The notes under the pieces were generated by a model. It saw nothing but the letters and a program-made list of their open reading frames with translations. It ran no database searches and was not told the origin of the DNA. DNA of 42,293 bases, from NCBI GenBank assembly GCA_002102555.1, contig MCFL01000206.1, positions 1-42,293 on the forward strand, written 5' to 3'. Made by a program: the position numbers and the translations under genes. This stretch comes from Catenaria anguillulae PL171 (Eukaryota > Blastocladiomycota > Blastocladiomycetes > Blastocladiales > Catenariaceae). Shown piece by piece: positions 10,847 to 20,612 of this stretch; the first letter of the stretch is position 1, and every line of letters starts with the position of its first letter.

Positions 10847-12865
10847 ATGGAAGCTTTCCTGTCCAAGATTCAAGATCAAACTCGCACGAGCGAAAAGAAA
10901 AGAAGTTTGATTGTGCGGCTTGAGAAGAGCATTATCGGTCGCGACATCACAGTGACGACTGCACTTGGCCTCGAACGCCGGCTCGTTTACTGTGATTACT
11001 TGTGCGTCACCGCGTGATCATGACCTGCTGTTTTCCAGCGTCTTGTCTCACAGCCTCTCTGCCACACAGTGCGTCTGGTCGGCCGCTCAGTCTTATTGAG
11101 GATGCCATTCGCCATCATATTCTACCCATGTATGGAAACACTCATACAACGTCGACGGCGTCAGGCAAGTTCATGACCCAGCAACGAGAGCTCGCTCGCA
11201 ATGTCGTCCACGAGTCCGTCAACGCCGACGACAGCTATGTAACCGTCTTCACGGGCCCGGGAAGCACTTCAGCCATCTTGCACTTGGTTGCCGCACTTCG
11301 ACTCAACGACTCTGGCCGCTGGTCTCCTTCCAATCCCCCGGTCGTCTTCGCCTCGCTTATCGAGCACCATTCCAACCTCTTGCCGTGGAGAGACAGTTGC
11401 GCGCAAGTTGTCACCATTCCCATGGATTCCCAGGGTGTCGGGCCGTGCCTCACAACCTTGGCGCAAGAGCTTGCTCGTTACCAGGAATCGCCACTCCTCA
11501 TCGGCGCCTTTTCGGCTGGATCCAACCTCACGGGTATTCCCATTCAGGTTCATCGCATTGCGGACCTCCTTCACCGGCACGACGCGCTCGCCTTCTTTGA
11601 CTTTGCTGGCATCGGGCCATATTGTCCCATCAATGTGGTCGGATCGGGCAATGGGTTGGATCACTTGGATGCTGTGTTCCTCTCACCACACAAGTTTCTG
11701 GGCGGGCCAGGCACCCCAGGTGTACTTGTCGCCAATCGCTCATTGCTTCGCGCCGGCAAAAGGCCTGCACGCCCGGGCGGTGGCACCGTCGTGTGGGTGA
11801 CCAAGGACAATGCAGCGTACACGAGTCACCTCGAGGAACGCGAGGAAGCGGGCACACCGGACATTGTTGGTTCGATCCGGTGCGGGATGGTGTTTGCGCT
11901 CAAGGATGCGATTGGAGGCGAGTTTATTCAGCACAAGGAGTTTGAGACGGCAGGGTATGTGCTCCGCAAGATCAAGGATACCATGCCAAACGTTCGGGTG
12001 TTTGGCAATACCATGTGCGAGCGTGTGCCGGTTATCACTTTCAACATCTTCTCGCCGCTAGTGGATGCACTTAGCAATGACGCTCGGTTAATGCTGCATC
12101 ATGACTTTGTGTCGACATTGCTCAATGACTTGTTTGGTATTCAGTCTCGCTCTGGTTGCATGTACGTTGTCTCGATTCTTGTCTCACATGGTGTTTGAAA
12201 TCGTGAATATTGATCCCAAATGTTTAACTCTTCTCCACAGGTGTGCAGGGCCATACAGTCACTACCTGCTCGGCATTGACGACGCTGGACTCCAAGCTGT
12301 ATTCTCGGCATGCACAGCAAGACCCCTTAGCCACCAAGACAGTGGCATCGAGTCGGCAAGTTCGAGATCCCCCTCAAGTTTTGCAACATCCACTTCCGAC
12401 TCTCCAGCGACTTGGCTCAACGTCTTCAAACCTGGATTCGTTCGCCTCTCATTCAACTACTTTACCAACCCCAAGGAAATCGATTACGTGCTCGACGCTA
12501 TTTGGTGGATCACTGCGAATGGACATTTGATGCTGCCGTACTACTCCGTGGATTTCGTGTCAGGGGCTTGGACCGTTTCCCAGGTCCAGCAGGACCTCGT
12601 ATCAAAAGTATCAAGGACGGTTGGCAAGACAAGTGGGGCTCGTTTCGGTGTTGCGGCGAAGTGGTTTCCGATAATGCAAAAGAGATCAAGATCCCGGTCC
12701 TTTGCCGATGCTCAAGCATTTGTGCAGCCCGAGTTGGTCAAAGCAGCGTCCATGCACCTGTACAACGTAAGTGCGGGCCAGTTGTCGCATGAACGCATTG
12801 GGCATGGCGGGTATCGGCCTTTTGCACTGCCCGAAGATGTTTGCCGTTTTGTAATGAAGCAGTAG
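10847..12865 (+). CDS. Class V aminotransferase-fold PLP enzyme (uncharacterised family)
   Basis: Three exons, 10847-11001, 11070-12161 and 12241-12865, give 623 residues. The introns (68 and 79 nt) have gtgcgt and gtacgt donors and acacag/ccacag acceptors. Exon 1 to 2 joins to YCDYFASGRPLSLIEDAI, and exon 2 to 3 joins to GCMCAGPYSHYLLGID; both are typical blocks of this family. The PLP lysine is K260 in SPHKFLGGPGTPG and the cofactor-ring aspartate is D229 in FFDFAGIGPY. The sequence YGNTHTT is the small-residue loop of the fold. The family resembles cysteine desulfurases, selenocysteine lyases and kynureninases, but its substrate is not established, so I do not assign a reaction. No targeting peptide is obvious. 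The C-terminal 200 residues after CAGPY include a Ser-rich insert and a hydrophobic domain closing the fold. Confidence 0.88.
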
Positions 12866-13081
12866 ACCGCTGTGGGCATGCCTTGTGTTCGTTTGTGGTT
12901 TTTTTTTCACCAAAACATCATGCATTGCAAGTGCGTTGCAACTTCAGGGACTGGAGATCAGTTGGGAGCTGTCCGGAATTTCCATCAGCGGGAGAAGGAT
13001 GTATCGCCATCGAACACGGCAACAAGTTGCCAAGAATCACAGAGGCACGAATATTGTGTGACAAAGAACGAAAGGCAAGCC

Positions 13082-13091
13082 AATAAATAAA
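13082..13091 (+). terminator. Overlapping AATAAA poly(A) signals
   Basis: Two overlapping AATAAA hexamers lie about 215 bases after the stop of the aminotransferase-like gene and about 40 bases before the stop of the convergent bromodomain gene. They are plausible cleavage and polyadenylation signals for the plus-strand transcript, implying very close or overlapping 3' ends. Confidence 0.45.
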
Positions 13092-13132
13092 CAGAGCTAT
13101 GTCACGCTCAACAACCACAAAAACACTCATTC

Positions 13133-16100
13133 CTACACTCGAACCACATGCAATTGGCTCGCCTGCATCTCCTTTGCCGCGCCCGCAGGCTGCGCCGTCG
13201 CCCATACCTCAAACATGGTCACGCCCTCTGTCAAGTCTGTCTCAATCACTGGCCCAGCAAAGTACCGTGCCGGGTCCAACCCATGCGCTGCAGCCACGTC
13301 ATCCCGCAACAAATACTCCTGCAGCGACGTCTTGAGCGGCACGTCAGGGCCGTACCGCGGATTGAGCACTTTACCGCCGCGCATCACGGCTATCCCAAAT
13401 GGAATGGTACCCATGATCGGGCCTGCCGCTTGCGTGATGGTACCGCTTGCCCCGTTGATGCCATTGGCCTCGCCCGTGGCCGTGGTCGTTGGTGACGAGC
13501 CGGCAGCAGGCAGTGGGAGTAACGTCGGCGACACGGCAATCGGCAAGATTTTGATGCACGTGGCTGACGACGGCACGTGAATGGACTGGTTCGGCACCTG
13601 CGGTGTGAACTCCAAGAGCATGGTCCGTCCGGGAACCTCGATGCGGATAAAGGGAATCAATCGTGGCTTATTCTTCTCGGACCGTGAGCTGCTCGTCGCG
13701 CTAACTGGCGTTGCGACCGCAGCTGAGCTTGGCGGGCCTGCCGAGACTGCGTGAGCGACAACTTGCTGCGACTGCGTCTGCCCAAGACCAGTTCCTTGGG
13801 CTTGCGGTGCGTAACCTGGCATAGTGTTGGCTGAAGGGGTCACAATCGGGCCGGGCCGTTGTTGCTGCTGCTGCTGGAGGTATGCGAGCTGCTGTTGTTG
13901 CTGCTGGAAGTAGTATGCCTGCTGTTGTTGTTGCAGTTGCTGTTGCGTCAGCAGCTGCCCCGGCATCTGCTGCTGCTGCCCAGCCGTCATGGTCGGCATG
14001 ACGGGAGATTGCGGGTACTGGTGCGACGCCTGCTGGTACTGGATTTGGGGCGGGCGCATGGCCAATTGGGGTTGCTGCGGCCCTTGTTGCTGGTAATGCT
14101 GCTGTTGTTGCTGCTGCTGTGGTCCTTGTTGACCATACTGTACCGCCATTTGCATCGGCTTCTGTCCCTGCTGTACGACACCAACGGGCGCAGCAACGCT
14201 AGGTGGCATCATGAGTCCAGGGCGGACGGGCTGTACGGGCATGGGCACCGTTGGCGTTTGCATGACTTGGGTGACATTGGTGGCAGTGCGGGATTTGCGC
14301 CCCATTTTGGCGGCAGGTGTCGCGGCGGGCGCACCTGGCGACGGAGTCACGAACGCGCCAACAGCATTTGCTGCAGCTTCGGCGGCCATGGTCTCTGATT
14401 TCCTGGGCCGACCTCGGCGCCGAGGCGTCGGTGCGGGGGAACTTGGTCCAGATTGTTGCTGATTCTGCGGGGCTGCCGATTGTGGTAACTTGCCTTCGCG
14501 AACCATCGTAGAGAATGCCTGGAGCGAGGTGGGTGACTCAAACCGGGTGAGCTGCAAGTTGAAACCGTGCGACAGCAGGTTGACGGCAACCGGCGGTGTG
14601 TTAAGCCCAGCAGTCCAGGATTGAATCGGGACAAGTGAACGGGTTGTGAGTTGCTGCTCGCAAACATAAACGTTGTTGATATTGAAGCCGGATGGGAATC
14701 CTGAAGTAGTTGGACAAATGAAACGGAGTCAACTCATCGAATTCTTGAATGCGAAAGCAACAACATGCGTACCTTGAGAAAAATCGCGCGCAAACATAAC
14801 ATGGCACTGCCGAACAAAGTACGCAGAAGCAAACTCGAAGCGCTCGTAACGATACACCTCTCCCGGCAAAAACGATTCCGCTCTCGGGAATCCGTCATGC
14901 GTCATGAAAATGGTTCCCTCGATCATGTCCGCCCCGCTGAGTCCAAAGTCAGGATAGAGAGAGAGAAACACGTGAGTGATTCGAACAGAACGCATCCGAA
15001 GGAAAGAACAGCGACACGCACCGCAACGTCTTCCCAATCCTCTCAATCAACACAATCTGGCCATCCTTGCCTTGCAAAAATCTCCCCGGTCCAGTCACCT
15101 GCCCCGCGACCAACGTGGAATCCGTGATTGCCACAATCCGCTCCTTGAACGCGTTCGCCGCCTCTTGCTTGAATGCCTCCAAGAGCTGTGCCGCGTCCAT
15201 GTAAATCTGCGACGACTCCTCGTTGTAATACATTGCATTCGCAAACATGCGAATCACATCATTGCGAAACTCGGGCACCGTGTATGCGGCCAGCGGATTG
15301 TTGGCGGCCGTGGTTGGATTGTTGGCAGCCGTCACGGCATTCTGCAGGCGCGAGTGGATTTCGGTCAGGGACACGGGCCGCGGGATCGCTTCGTAGTAGT
15401 CTGGATACTCCTTGGCGCTCGGAAGCGTATGGAACACTTCGGCCATGGACCGGCCCGATTGATCTTTGGCTTGCGCGATCCGGTTCAACAGATTGAGCAT
15501 GATTTGGTGGTCCGTGAGCTGGCCCGTTGGAGTGAGCTGTGGCGGGGTGATGGTACCGGCGGATCTCGGGTGGGCAGGAGACGGCATGGGTTGTCCATTG
15601 GGCGCAGTGGGGATTGTGATCGGAGCTGGTGTTTGGCCATTGGGTGCTGGGATGGGTGCGGAGGTTGCGGCGGCATCAGTAGAGGAAGCTGCCACAGTAG
15701 GCGCGGTCGTCGGCAGCCCAGCCAATGCTGTTGCTGCACTCGCGGGTGTAGCGGCAGTGGTAGTGCTCTTCCTGCCGCGGCCTTTCCGCGCTGGTGTGTC
15801 GGCCGTAGGCATGGGCTGCTGCAATGGCTGTTGGGACTGCTGGGCCGGCATCGGGGGAGGGTCAACAAGAACACCAACCCAAGCCGGATTATCTGGATCC
15901 GAAACTACGTCCATAGCAACTTGGCCCGCCGAGTTTTTTTGGTTTCGATCGGCCTTGAGCTGATGAACGAGCAAGCGGCACGTCTCGACGTGTCCAGCAA
16001 AGGCTGCCCATGCAAGGGCTGCTCCTTGATACCAAGTGTCCTATTCAATAAGCATGAACAGGTGGTAAGGAACGATCTCGATTCAGGCGGTTCAATCAAA

Positions 16101-17380
16101 GCAAGAGAGCATCAAGAAAAGACGGGGAAAATTCAAGTTAGTACCCTGGAATCCACCTGACCGCCACGACTCACCAACCAAGTCAACAGCGCATTCTGCC
16201 CATGAAACGCCGCCATATGCACCGAGTTCCAGGTAAACTTTGCGCCGTCAAACGTGTCGGCTGGCGCAGGCACCAGCGTGTTGGGCGTCAGGTGCGGCTG
16301 ATTCCGCTTGAAGAGCACTTCGATTGCACGCTGATCGCCATGCTCAATAGCCAGCCCAAAATCACGCAAATCGGCTGTACTGATCTTGTCCGAGGAGCCC
16401 AGGCCTGCCACGGTCGACTCGTTGGTGTGCTTGGCGCGCTTGCGCGGCGGGTTCGGCGTGGCCGACGCGGGGGAAACTTGGTCGTCGGCAGAAGCAGAGC
16501 TAGGACCTGGGGCACCGGCAGTTGATCGGCGGCCGGTACGGATGCGAGCAATCAGGCGCTCGGGCTGTTGTTGTGATGGATCAGCGTGCGCTGGTGAGTC
16601 GGCGGGAGTTTGCGCCAATGGCGGCTGCGGCGGCAGGGATTCGTTGCTCGTTGTTGTCGGTTCTGTGCTTGGTGCCTCGTCGCGCATAGAGGCGGCAGCC
16701 GCGGCGCCTGCGGCACCTCGGGTTGATTTACGGCCACGTCCGCCGCCGCGAGAGGGAGTCTTACCAGCTTGTGTCGCCGGCACGGCGCTCGCGGCGGACG
16801 TGGGCGAAGTCGGCGTGGGTTCTGCTGTTGACGGGTTGGTATCGCGGCCACGCTTTCGAGACGGGCGACTCGATGGGGATTTGGGTCCCGACTCGCCAGA
16901 AAGATGAACATAGGTGTCGTTGAGAATGGTGCCCAAAGAGATTGCATCATCGTAGACTGTTGGCACCGAGAGGTGTGAGTAGGGAACGCATCGGCGGAGC
17001 AAACTGGCAAGGGCACTACGCACTGTCGGATCCTTCCTCATTGTACGTTTTGCAGTTGCTCAGCATGAGCTCGAGGTCGGCGCGCAACTCTGAGAGGGCA
17101 GCGTACTGACCCTTTTCGATTTTGGCCTTGATTTCTTTGAGTGAAATGGGCTGGTGAATGACAAGGTAATAGTCCGGGTAGGCTGTCTTGGATGGAAGCA
17201 CAGCAAACAACTTTGAGAGCAGCCGGCCACTAGCCATTTGATTTGCATTCAAGCAACAAGTCAGCACTCGGGGCCAGTGCAACATTCCAGAGAGACTGAA
17301 TGAAGGGCGACATACTCGGACGCCTTGGCCCCGCGGACGGCGTCAAAGAGGGCCTGGAAGGGCGGAGGCTGCGCAGCCAT
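13133..17380 (-). CDS. RSC1: Bromodomain-ankyrin-bromodomain-BAH chromatin remodelling subunit (RSC1/polybromo-like)
   Basis: Six exons on the minus strand (17380-17316, 17229-17024, 16956-16145, 16040-15022, 14936-14773, 14700-13133) encode 1277 residues. Bromodomain 1 covers residues ~8-105 (PSKTAYPDYYLVI, then TYNEEGS joined to IYDDA across intron 2). Ankyrin repeats fall at ~278-420 (VHMAAFHGQNALLTWLVSRG, then ALAWAAFAGHVETCRLLV across intron 3). Bromodomain 2 is at ~540-650 (EYPDYYEAIPRPVSL, MYYNEESSQIY). A BAH-like domain follows (FLPGEVYRYERFEF, CHVMFARDF, VYVCE). An AT-hook RRRGRPRKS lies near residue 845, with weaker GRGRKS motifs earlier, and a glutamine-rich tract at about 13860-14170. 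The set of domains matches nuclear RSC/PBAF subunits that bind acetylated histones. The introns are 67-104 nt. The start MAAQPPPF was chosen because the bromodomain begins right after it. The gene is convergent with its plus-strand neighbour, with stops 267 bp apart. Confidence 0.88.
13857..14170 (-). repeat. CAG/CAA glutamine-rich tracts
   Basis: Several short runs of mixed CAG and CAA codons (read on the minus strand) encode interrupted polyglutamine in the C-terminal part of the bromodomain protein. The mix of codons and the interruptions make this low-complexity coding sequence rather than a pure microsatellite. Confidence 0.85.
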
Positions 17381-17908
17381 GGCGTCAATTGTCGAGCAAA
17401 GATGGATCGCAGGGCCTTGGAGACGGTGAGTTGGAACTGGGTGGCTGCTTGCCTGATCGATGGATCGTCCCAGTCGTCGGGCGTTGAGTGGCTGTGAAAG
17501 GGAAGTGGCGGAATGGGCCTGAAAACAATCAGAAAAACCAGAAAAGAAGCGCTTCTGAGGTTTGCATAGAGTAGGTGCAACGTCACAAGTATCAAGACGT
17601 CGTTAATTCCGTAACAAACTATGTATATAGTATTTCGTGATTGCTGTCGAAGTCCTCGGTCCCCATGCTCGCAGCCTCGGATAGGTTCGGGATCGGCAGC
17701 GATCCGAAGCTGAGATTCTCGCGAACCGCACGCTATCGCGCAGGTAAGTACGTAGAAAGAAATAGGCAATCGTCTGTAATCAGGAAAAATAAAACATGAA
17801 CGTGTATACTCGTCCAGTTGCAATAAAGACTTAGTGCGGTTTCGGTTTGAATCCTAGTAAGTGGAGTGTTGAAGGAGGGGGACAGCAAGTGAACAAGGCG
17901 GTCAGTCT
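17381..17908. other. Intergenic region between ferredoxin and bromodomain genes
   Basis: This lies between the ferredoxin stop and the start of the bromodomain gene, both on the minus strand. It should contain the ferredoxin 3'UTR and the promoter of the bromodomain gene. On the minus strand a ctttcacag near 17510 could be the acceptor of a 5'UTR intron. No other gene is supported. Confidence 0.4.
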
Positions 17909-18638
17909 TCAGACGGGTGCGATACACAAGGACAAGGATGGATGGATTAGCCAAAGACGAGATGAATAGGTGCATGGGGACTGGGAGCGAAATGAAAACG
18001 ACTGATGGGCAGCGTAGGCTAGTGTACCATCGACAGCCATGTTCCGAGTCACGGACGGGATGGTCACCTTGATCCCATCCAACTCCTTGCACATTTGCAC
18101 CTGACATCCAAGTCGGGATCTGTAAATGAGAACGGGTCGCAAGTTAGCAACGTCCGCCATCTGCACCAGACCAGCATGGTCCAAGCCCGTGAATGAAATC
18201 GGATACGAACGTATCCGTCAACCCAAAGGCCAAATCGAGCATATCATTCTCCTCGTCCGTTGGCTCCTCCATCTTGTCGTAAAATGCCGGATCCACAATG
18301 ACGTGGCATGTCGAGCAGGCCAACGATCCCTCGCAAGCTCCCTCGAGCTCAATGTCGTGCTGATGGGCGAGATCCAGCAGCGTATCGCCATCTTCGGCCT
18401 TGACCGTCACCTTTTCGCCTTCAGGCGTGACGTAGGTGACGCTGTAGGGCAAGTCGGCCGAGTTCTTCTTCTTGCCGTGGGCTAGGATAGGTGACGAGGA
18501 CCAGGACCGAGCAAACATGGCCACCGGGGCCACATGTCTTGGTGCTGCCCGGGAAATCGCGGCGCGCATTGGTTGGTGGTTTTGGCGGGCGGCGGCGGCC
18601 AGCGAGGTGGCGGTACGTTGCACGACGGAGCGGAACAT
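17909..18638 (-). CDS. YAH1: Mitochondrial [2Fe-2S] ferredoxin (adrenodoxin/Yah1 type)
   Basis: Two exons (18638-18211 and 18119-17909) give 212 residues. The 91-nt intron has a gttcgt donor, a gctaac branch site and a tttacag acceptor. Splicing joins FGLTDT to SRLGCQVQMCKELDG. The N-terminal ~55 residues are rich in Arg, Ala and Ser without acidic residues, a typical mitochondrial presequence. The cluster ligands are the Cys-x5-Cys-x2-Cys of ACEGSLACSTCHV plus the Cys of LGCQ. In fungi this protein passes electrons from ferredoxin reductase to Fe-S cluster assembly and haem A/ubiquinone synthesis in the matrix. Family members usually end just after a TRNxxVDG-like motif. Here TRNMAVDG is followed by ~43 further residues, so either the tail is extended or a last splice was missed. 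It shares a 657-bp upstream region with KTI12. Confidence 0.88.
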
Positions 18639-19295
18639 GGTTGGTTGAATGCTTGGTGACGGACGGAGCTCAAATACGACGTGTGAGCACCTTCGGGGGT
18701 GGTTGGGCCACTTTAAAGGGTTAAACGAAATGGTAAGGCAAGCGGGATAATGCCGACGGAAGGATGCGGATGAAATGTGGTGGCAGCGGCCGCGTGCATG
18801 GAATGATTTTACTCGGCGCCAAACCGGATCCAAAGTGCGAGCAGTGCGAGCGGCAATGTCAAATGTTGAACCAACAACCACAGTCATCGAATCAAATCAA
18901 CGCAGACCCTCATCAGCATCAGCATCGAGAATCTCATGGGCCGTCGATCCGTGTTCTGGAACAACGTTCTCTCCCCACAGGCGAGTTGCCAGTTGCATCG
19001 CAGTCTCCCTCGATGCATACCAGTGGAGAGCCTGAAGCTTGTACAGCCTGCTACGAGATGCCAAATGCTGACCCGGCCGTAACTTGAGAAGAAAGAGCAA
19101 TGTATATTCAACTTAATGTTTTCGTCTGAAGCTGGCTGCCCTGGCTCACCAATTGCAACTGACCCTTTGGCACCGGCCCGGCGTTCACCCTGGCTCCAGT
19201 GCCTCCCATCCACCGACATCCTCTCAGCAGCTTCATCGACAAGCAAGGAACGCCCAGTATATTAATTCCAACTCGATCATATCAACGAACACACT
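18639..19295. promoter_or_regulatory. Divergent promoter region of ferredoxin and KTI12
   Basis: The 657 bp between the ferredoxin start codon (minus strand) and the KTI12 start codon (plus strand) must hold both promoters. A TATA-like tatattaa lies at 19258-19265, 31-38 bases before the KTI12 ATG, perhaps too close unless the leader is very short. The ferredoxin frame stays open ~83 codons upstream of its ATG, but no ATG occurs there. Confidence 0.5.
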
Positions 19296-20394
19296 ATGCC
19301 ACTCATCATCCTATCCGGCTACCCATGCAGTGGCAAAACCACTCGCGCCCAGCAGCTCCACGCCTTCTTCTCGCAACCTCGGCCCGACCATCTCCCCGAA
19401 ACTGCCGCCTGGCCCACGGAGGTCCACATTGTCAATGACGAGTCTCTGCGGGTCACCTACTCGCACTACAATGCGCCTGTATCCGAGAAAAAGGCTCGCG
19501 GCGCCATGCTTTCTGCTGTCGAGCGGTTGCTGTCGAGGGATGCGTTGGTGATTGCAGATGGCATGAACTACATCAAAGGGTTCCGGTATCAGTTGTATTG
19601 CATTGCTCGAGCAATCGGAACCCCACACTGTGTTGTATGTTGCAGGTGTATTTGTTTTTATCCCCACTTGCTTTCTCTGATTATCTCCCTGATCCTGGAC
19701 TACTCTTGTCTCCCTGTCAGATTCATTGCGGTGCCCCACTTGACTTGTCTCGGCAATGGAATGCCGCCCGGCCAGACGGCCAGCGCTACGATGAGCAAAT
19801 GTACGCCATTCACACCATTATCCCAGGGGTGCAAGCTTCTTACGTCCAATGTGTGTGTCATTTGTATAGATTCGAAGAGCTCGTGACCCGTTACGAGGAG
19901 CCTGACGGCAAGAACCGATGGGACTCGCCATTGTTCTTCATCATGAACACGGACGAGCTCCCACCATTCGACAAGCTCATTGATGCCATTGTTCTGCGCA
20001 AACCGCCGCCGCCGAACATGTCGACTGTTGTCGTATGCACATCCGCCCTCACGATTCGCCCTCACGATTCGCCCCTTGTCCAGTTGCTAAACCTCACACT
20101 TGTGCGCCGCAGAAACCCTTAACCGATACCAATTACCTCTTTGAGCTCGACAAGGCCACCAACGAGCTCGTCACTGCCTACTTCCAAGCACAAAACAACC
20201 ATCCTCCTGGCAGTCAAGTTGCGCTTCTGGATTGCACGACAAAGATTCGCTTGCCTGGGCACAAGTTGTCTTTGCCGCAGCTGCGTGGATTGCGTCGGCA
20301 GTTTCTCAGCCTCAACAATCAGCGGACCGTGACAGATGTGACAAAACTCAAGGAGCTCTTCATTGCCTACTTACAAGAGAATGTGAACCAGTAA
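19296..20394 (+). CDS. KTI12: Kti12, Elongator-associated P-loop ATPase
   Basis: Four exons, 19296-19634, 19721-19800, 19870-20032 and 20113-20394, encode 287 residues. The three introns (86, 69 and 80 nt) have gtatgt, gtacgc and gtatgc donors. Spliced joins read PHCVIHCGAPLDLSRQWN, YDEQIFEELVTRYEEPD and STVVKPLTDTNYLFELDK. The N-terminus LILSGYPCSG-type P-loop (GYPCSGKTTRA, residues 8-18) and the later DGMNYIKGFRYQLYCIAR block identify Kti12. The family binds and hydrolyses nucleotide, contacts tRNA and Elongator, and supports wobble-uridine modification of tRNA in the cytoplasm. The length is close to, slightly shorter than, yeast Kti12. The C-terminus LKELFIAYLQENVNQ is the expected helical end. 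The third intron contains a 13-bp tandem duplication. The 3' end converges on the kinesin gene, with the two stops 218 bp apart. Confidence 0.93.
20045..20070 (+). repeat. 13-bp tandem duplication in KTI12 intron 3
   Basis: The unit gccctcacgattc occurs twice in perfect tandem, followed by a partial third copy (gccc), all inside the third KTI12 intron. It is noncoding and probably a recent slippage product. Confidence 0.9.
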
Positions 20395-20612
20395 GCTCAA
20401 CCTTGGGGCGTGGGGTAGTGTCTCATAGTGCAATGTATTAATATAGATCGACCATTTAGTCACCGCTACTTTACATGTGGGAGCGAGCAAAGCGAAGCAT
20501 TCATGAGGGAAACGTAAGACCGCAAGAGCGACTTGGACAACCGTGGTCACTTCCCGATCCTGCCACGGCCCAGTATATAAACAACGTTGAAACTTGGATA
20601 GTCGCAAGTTCT

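Noticed and set aside
13857-14170. CAG tracts as an expandable disease-type repeat
   Set aside because: The runs are short, interrupted and mix CAG with CAA, typical of glutamine-rich transcription proteins.
14976-16160. 394-codon plus-strand open frame
   Set aside because: It is a reverse-strand shadow of the bromodomain gene, whose frame has conserved domains.
17836-17860. T-arm-like ggtttgaatcc
   Set aside because: No A-box or cloverleaf pairing upstream on either strand; it lies in ordinary noncoding sequence.
20568-20590. TATA-like agtatataaac on the plus strand
   Set aside because: It lies between two convergent 3' ends with no plus-strand gene downstream.
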